Source: a virus. From it: DNA of 23,543 nt. The stretch covers positions 1 through 23,543 of the IMG/VR virus record IMGVR_UViG_3300042453_005840, one strand, 5' to 3'. Made by a program: the position numbers and the translations under genes. Every line of letters starts with the position of its first letter. The stretch's first letter is position 1. The notes under the pieces were generated by a model, which did no database searches, was not told where the DNA came from, and was given only the letters and a program-made list of their open reading frames with translations. Shown piece by piece: positions 20,836 through 23,543 of this stretch.

Positions 20836-21564
20836 ATGATCGAAAAAAATATATTTCAAACTTTTAGTGAAAAAACTTTACCTGAAGAAGTTCAAAAACT
20901 AATCGAAACCTTAAAAAATAATAATCCTGATTACAAGTATTATTTTTTTGATGAGTCTGATAGACGGGACTTTATTACCACTAATTACGGTAAAGATATT
21001 TGCTCAGCGTATGATGCTTTACAAATAAATGCTGCTAAAGCAGATTTTTGGCGTTACTTAGCGCTATATTTTTACGGTGGTATATATATTGATATAGATT
21101 CTTGCGTTAATGAACCCTTCGATAGTTTTTTATTATCCACCGATAAAGCTTTAATAACTCGAGAAAGTAATAAAGGTAAATTTGTACAGTGGGGTATGTT
21201 TTTTTGCAAAAAGCACCCTGTTCTAGAGAAGCTTATAAAGTACGTAGCATTTAATGTACTACATTTAAAAACAAATAAAATTACAGTTCACGAGCCTAGC
21301 GAGTTATTTAGAATTACAGGACCTGGCGCATATACAAATATAATAGAAGAACAATATATAAACGATAAAGAACAGGACTCTGTTTATGATACAGCGGATG
21401 AAATTTTAAATACCAAGACGAATATTAGCGAAAGAGCCGATTCAGCTCGTTTTTTAGGAATAGACTATAATGGCAAGTGTTCTTTTAAACATGATTATGT
21501 TGATTTACTACAAAAAATTCCATGGACAGTGTCTTTACAAACAACACCACTTGTAAAGTGGTAG
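20836..21564 (+). CDS. GT32-like glycosyltransferase (OCH1 type)
   Basis: A 242-residue enzyme with the GT32 sugar-binding block: AAKADFWRYLALYFYGG (residues 66-82) leads into IYIDIDS (83-89) with the DxD at D86 and D88. The opening IEKNIFQTFSEKTLPE is typical, since OCH1-like proteins begin with PKxIHQTW. A GPGAYT segment (about residues 164-169) resembles the GP(A/R)xxT end of the catalytic domain. Relatives transfer mannose, galactose or N-acetylglucosamine. It is the last gene of the island. Its 3' end holds the -35 box of the gene 46 promoter. A GGAGG-like run lies 14 or more bases before the ATG, too far for a normal Shine-Dalgarno. Confidence 0.8.
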   Translation: MIEKNIFQTFSEKTLPEEVQKLIETLKNNNPDYKYYFFDESDRRDFITTNYGKDICSAYDALQINAAKADFWRYLALYFYGGIYIDIDSCVNEPFDSFLLSTDKALITRESNKGKFVQWGMFFCKKHPVLEKLIKYVAFNVLHLKTNKITVHEPSELFRITGPGAYTNIIEEQYINDKEQDSVYDTADEILNTKTNISERADSARFLGIDYNGKCSFKHDYVDLLQKIPWTVSLQTTPLVKW

Positions 21565-21578
21565 AATTGTTATATACT
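21551..21578 (+). promoter_or_regulatory. sigma70-type promoter before gene 46
   Basis: A -35-like TTGTAA (21551-21556) is followed by a 16-base spacer and TATACT (21573-21578). The surrounding TTGTTATATACTA is the same block as before gene 55. The GTG start of 46 is 7 bases after the -10 box, so the transcript should be leaderless or nearly so. It gives gene 46 an independent supply despite its separation from 47. Confidence 0.62.
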
Positions 21579-21585
21579 ATTAAAA

Positions 21586-23382
21586 GTGCGTTTAGTAAAT
21601 TTTAAATCTCTTTGTATAAAGAATTTTCTTTCTGTCGGAGAAACACCAGTTGTTATTAATTTTCAGCCTGGTGTAAATGTTATTACTGGAACAAATTACG
21701 ATAAAGAAGATTCTAAAAATGGTGTCGGTAAATCAACTATAGCTGACGCTCTTTATTTTGCTTTATTTGGAACAACAATTAGAGAACTTTCCAAAGATTT
21801 AATAGTTAATTCTTTTACTAAGAAAAAATGTGAAGTGGTTTTAGATTTTAATATTGAAAATGGTAATGGTTTATCGCAATACCAAATCACCCGCACAATT
21901 AACCCTACAAAATGCTATATGACAAAAAACGGGGAGGATATAACCCGTTCTACGATGGCTAAAACGAATGAATTTATTCAAAAGCTTGTTTTATCAAATG
22001 GTAAAATTTTTCAAAACTCAGTTATAATGACTATCAATAACACTGTGCCTTTTATGGCTCAGTCAAAGATTGATAAGCGTAAATTTATTGAAAGTATTCT
22101 CAGTCTTGAGATTTTTTCAGATATGCTTTCCAAAGCACGAGAAGAGCATAATATTCTTAAAAAAGATTACGAAGTACTTTTTGCTAAAGTAGAAGGTATA
22201 GAAAAAGGCTTTAATTTCAATAAAGAACAGCTTGACACCTTCGAAGAAAATAAAAAACAAAAAATTGCTGAACTTATAAAACGTATTGATGAAAATAAAA
22301 CTAAAATAAAGGAACTTTTAAAACAAATTAAAGAGCTTCCTAATGATGTTATAAAAAAGTTAGATGAAAAAGAACAAGCTTGTAGAGACGAACTTACAAA
22401 TATACAAAAAGAATATAAACATGCATATCAGATTCTTGCAGATTTTAAAAGCAAAATTAGTCATATAGAAGATCAGCTAAAAGAAATTGAAAGAGTCGGT
22501 GCAATTTGTACAACTTGTAAGAGAGCTTATTCTGATGATGATCTTAAACATAAAGAGGCTAATAAAAAAGAACTCAATACCAAACAAAAAGATCTTAACA
22601 AAGAATTAACTATCTCTCAAAAAACTTTAGATAAAATTAATACCGATCAAGCAAAAAAAGAAAAAGAACTTAAAGATATTCAAGACAATAAAAATATTAT
22701 AAAAGATATTATTAATAATAATAAAAATATAGAAACAAAAATTAGTCTCATTAACGAAAGCATTCAGATACTTTTAAAAGAGATTGAGGATATTAAAGAA
22801 CAAACTAATAAAGCATTAGAAAATGTTGTAAAAGAACTTAAAGAAAAACTTGAAACTGGTAAAGCAGAGCTTGAAAAGCTTGATAAAGATTGCGCAGTAC
22901 TTGAATGTGTTAAGTTTGTAGTTTCAGAAGAAGGAGTTAAATCTTATATAGTTAAAAAGATTTTAGCTGTTCTCAACGGTCGAATGGCTTATTATCTTGA
23001 CAAACTTCATGCAAATTGTTTATGCCAATTCAATGAATTTTTTGACGAGCAGATTACAGATGAAAAAGGTGAACTGAAATCTTATTTTAATTTTTCTGGC
23101 GGCGAACGAAAAAGAATTGATTTAGCTTGTTTATTTTCTTTTTTAGATATCCGTAGAATGCAAGGCGATGTTCATTTTTCAACTATCTTTTATGACGAAT
23201 TACTTGATTCTTCCCTTGATGATAAAGGAGTAGAATTGGTATTAGATGTACTTCGAGAAAGGTCTCAAAAACATAATGAAAATTGCTACATTATCACTCA
23301 CCGAGGGACCACTATCACAGAAAAAATTGATAACACTATATTTCTGGAAAAGCGTAACAATTTCACATATTTATTAAATTAA
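21586..23382 (+). CDS. 46: gp46-like recombination nuclease subunit (Rad50/SbcC type)
   Basis: Gp46 is the ATPase partner of gp47; it drives end resection for recombination-dependent replication. The 598-residue protein (T4 560) begins with a GTG codon and IKNFLSVGE (residues 11-19), close to the T4 start. The P-loop is unusual: ITGTN (33-37) is separated from NGVGKST (45-51) by seven extra residues. A long coiled coil runs to a zinc-hook CXXC (C308, C311), then back. The ABC signature is FSGGER (503-508) and Walker B ends in D537-E538. Overall it looks complete and active. It is read from its own promoter at the end of the glycosyltransferase island. Its normal partner gene 47 ends 10.7 kb upstream. 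Confidence 0.92.
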   Translation: MRLVNFKSLCIKNFLSVGETPVVINFQPGVNVITGTNYDKEDSKNGVGKSTIADALYFALFGTTIRELSKDLIVNSFTKKKCEVVLDFNIENGNGLSQYQITRTINPTKCYMTKNGEDITRSTMAKTNEFIQKLVLSNGKIFQNSVIMTINNTVPFMAQSKIDKRKFIESILSLEIFSDMLSKAREEHNILKKDYEVLFAKVEGIEKGFNFNKEQLDTFEENKKQKIAELIKRIDENKTKIKELLKQIKELPNDVIKKLDEKEQACRDELTNIQKEYKHAYQILADFKSKISHIEDQLKEIERVGAICTTCKRAYSDDDLKHKEANKKELNTKQKDLNKELTISQKTLDKINTDQAKKEKELKDIQDNKNIIKDIINNNKNIETKISLINESIQILLKEIEDIKEQTNKALENVVKELKEKLETGKAELEKLDKDCAVLECVKFVVSEEGVKSYIVKKILAVLNGRMAYYLDKLHANCLCQFNEFFDEQITDEKGELKSYFNFSGGERKRIDLACLFSFLDIRRMQGDVHFSTIFYDELLDSSLDDKGVELVLDVLRERSQKHNENCYIITHRGTTITEKIDNTIFLEKRNNFTYLLN

Positions 23383-23388
23383 ACTTCT

Positions 23389-23543
23389 ATGTCTCAATAC
23401 CTCATTCAACAATCTGGTATACCTTTTAATTTAGGTGCACCTATAGGCTTACCACCCTTTATACCCTCTACTACTCAAGCATTACCGATACTACAGGGCC
23501 CTAACGTACCACCACCTGAAATACCCGGACAAAATTTACCACG
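23389..23543 (+). CDS. proline-rich protein, N-terminal part only
   Basis: An open frame starts 6 bases after the gene 46 stop and runs off the window, giving 51 complete codons. The protein begins MSQYLIQQSGIPFNL and is rich in Pro, Gly and Leu (GLPPF, VPPPEIPGQN), suggesting an extended, little-folded N-terminus. I do not recognise it. In T4 the region after gene 46 leads towards the sliding-clamp gene 45 through small genes, but nothing here shows that. No Shine-Dalgarno or clear promoter precedes it; it is probably co-transcribed with 46. Confidence 0.55.
   Translation, partial: MSQYLIQQSGIPFNLGAPIGLPPFIPSTTQALPILQGPNVPPPEIPGQNLP

Larger units (their letters stand above)
10847..21564 (+). 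other. glycosyltransferase island between genes 47 and 46
   Basis: A continuous same-strand array of about 14 intact genes plus one remnant. It holds glycosyltransferases of at least seven recognisable types (GT2-, GT8-, GT25-, GT31-, GT32-, exostosin/RXYLT1- and GT-D-like), several unassigned GT-A proteins and SAM methyltransferases. Genes overlap or are a few bases apart. The left end overlaps gene 47 and the right end carries the gene 46 promoter. No transposase, integrase or flanking repeat is visible. There are no predicted membrane proteins, sugar-nucleotide synthesis enzymes, flippase or polymerase, which argues against a standard surface-polysaccharide locus. Confidence 0.85.

Noticed and set aside
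10847-21564. Idea that the island is a host LPS or capsule operon carried in a prophage
   Set aside because: It is embedded by overlaps between phage genes 47 and 46, and has no flippase, polymerase, membrane transferase or sugar-nucleotide synthesis genes.
10847-21564. Search for transposase, integrase, or flanking direct repeats that could explain island mobility
   Set aside because: None seen by eye on either strand; the borders are defined only by gene overlap and the gene 46 promoter. A systematic repeat search was not possible.
1-23543. tRNA genes, CRISPR arrays, riboswitches
   Set aside because: No cloverleaf-like sequence, regularly spaced repeat array or recognisable riboswitch (including preQ1/preQ0 types upstream of queD/queE) was seen; there is no leader space for a riboswitch at 2338-2345.

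Overview
The window is about 23.5 kb of an AT-rich, tightly packed genome that reads as a T4-type (tailed, contractile) bacteriophage. The best evidence is a run of T4-like replication, recombination and late-transcription genes in T4-like company: uvsY and uvsW side by side, a gene 55-type late sigma factor, and the gene 47 and gene 46 recombination nuclease subunits. There are no host housekeeping genes, tRNAs, rRNAs, CRISPR arrays or insertion sequences. The host cannot be read from the sequence. The AT-rich composition and gene content would fit a marine phage, but that is inference.

Layout. (1) Bases 1-2337, minus strand: a short operon with QueD and QueE of the 7-deazaguanine pathway, a P-loop nucleoside/nucleotide kinase, a small membrane protein and a small unknown protein. 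It is read from a near-consensus sigma70-type promoter at 2346-2373. (2) Bases 2365-4229, minus strand: an NMN-adenylyltransferase-like protein overlapping a protein that carries motifs of the ATP-dependent ligase/nucleotidyltransferase superfamily. (3) Bases 4239-7279, minus strand: small, mostly unrecognised genes that are probably late. They include a tandem zinc-module protein, a GIY-YIG nuclease, a protein with the TraB/Tiki signature residues and several tiny proteins. Many of their starts sit directly behind a repeated TTAAATAATA motif. (4) Bases 7280-7336: a divergent control region. (5) Bases 7337-10857, plus strand: uvsY, uvsW, 55 and 47. (6) Bases 10847-21564, plus strand: 12 recognised or probable glycosyltransferases of many different folds, one GT-D-like protein, one intact methyltransferase and one methyltransferase remnant, with almost no intergenic space. 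(7) Bases 21586-23543: gene 46 with its own promoter, then the start of a proline-rich protein that runs off the edge.

The standout features are two. First, a 10.7 kb glycosylation island is wedged between the two subunits of one nuclease (47 and 46). It lacks membrane proteins, a flippase, a polymerase and sugar-nucleotide synthesis genes, which suggests cytosolic stepwise building of a complex glycan from host sugar nucleotides, on virion proteins or on modified DNA. Second, both promoter classes, the late-like TTAAATAATA and the sigma70-like TATAAT/TATACT, lie only 1-8 bases from start codons, and Shine-Dalgarno sequences are nearly absent. This implies leaderless or almost leaderless mRNAs. 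Other leads are a phage protein with the paired GX2H signature of the TraB/Tiki family, the ligase-like/NMNAT-like gene pair, and unusual metal-ligand patterns in QueE and QueD.
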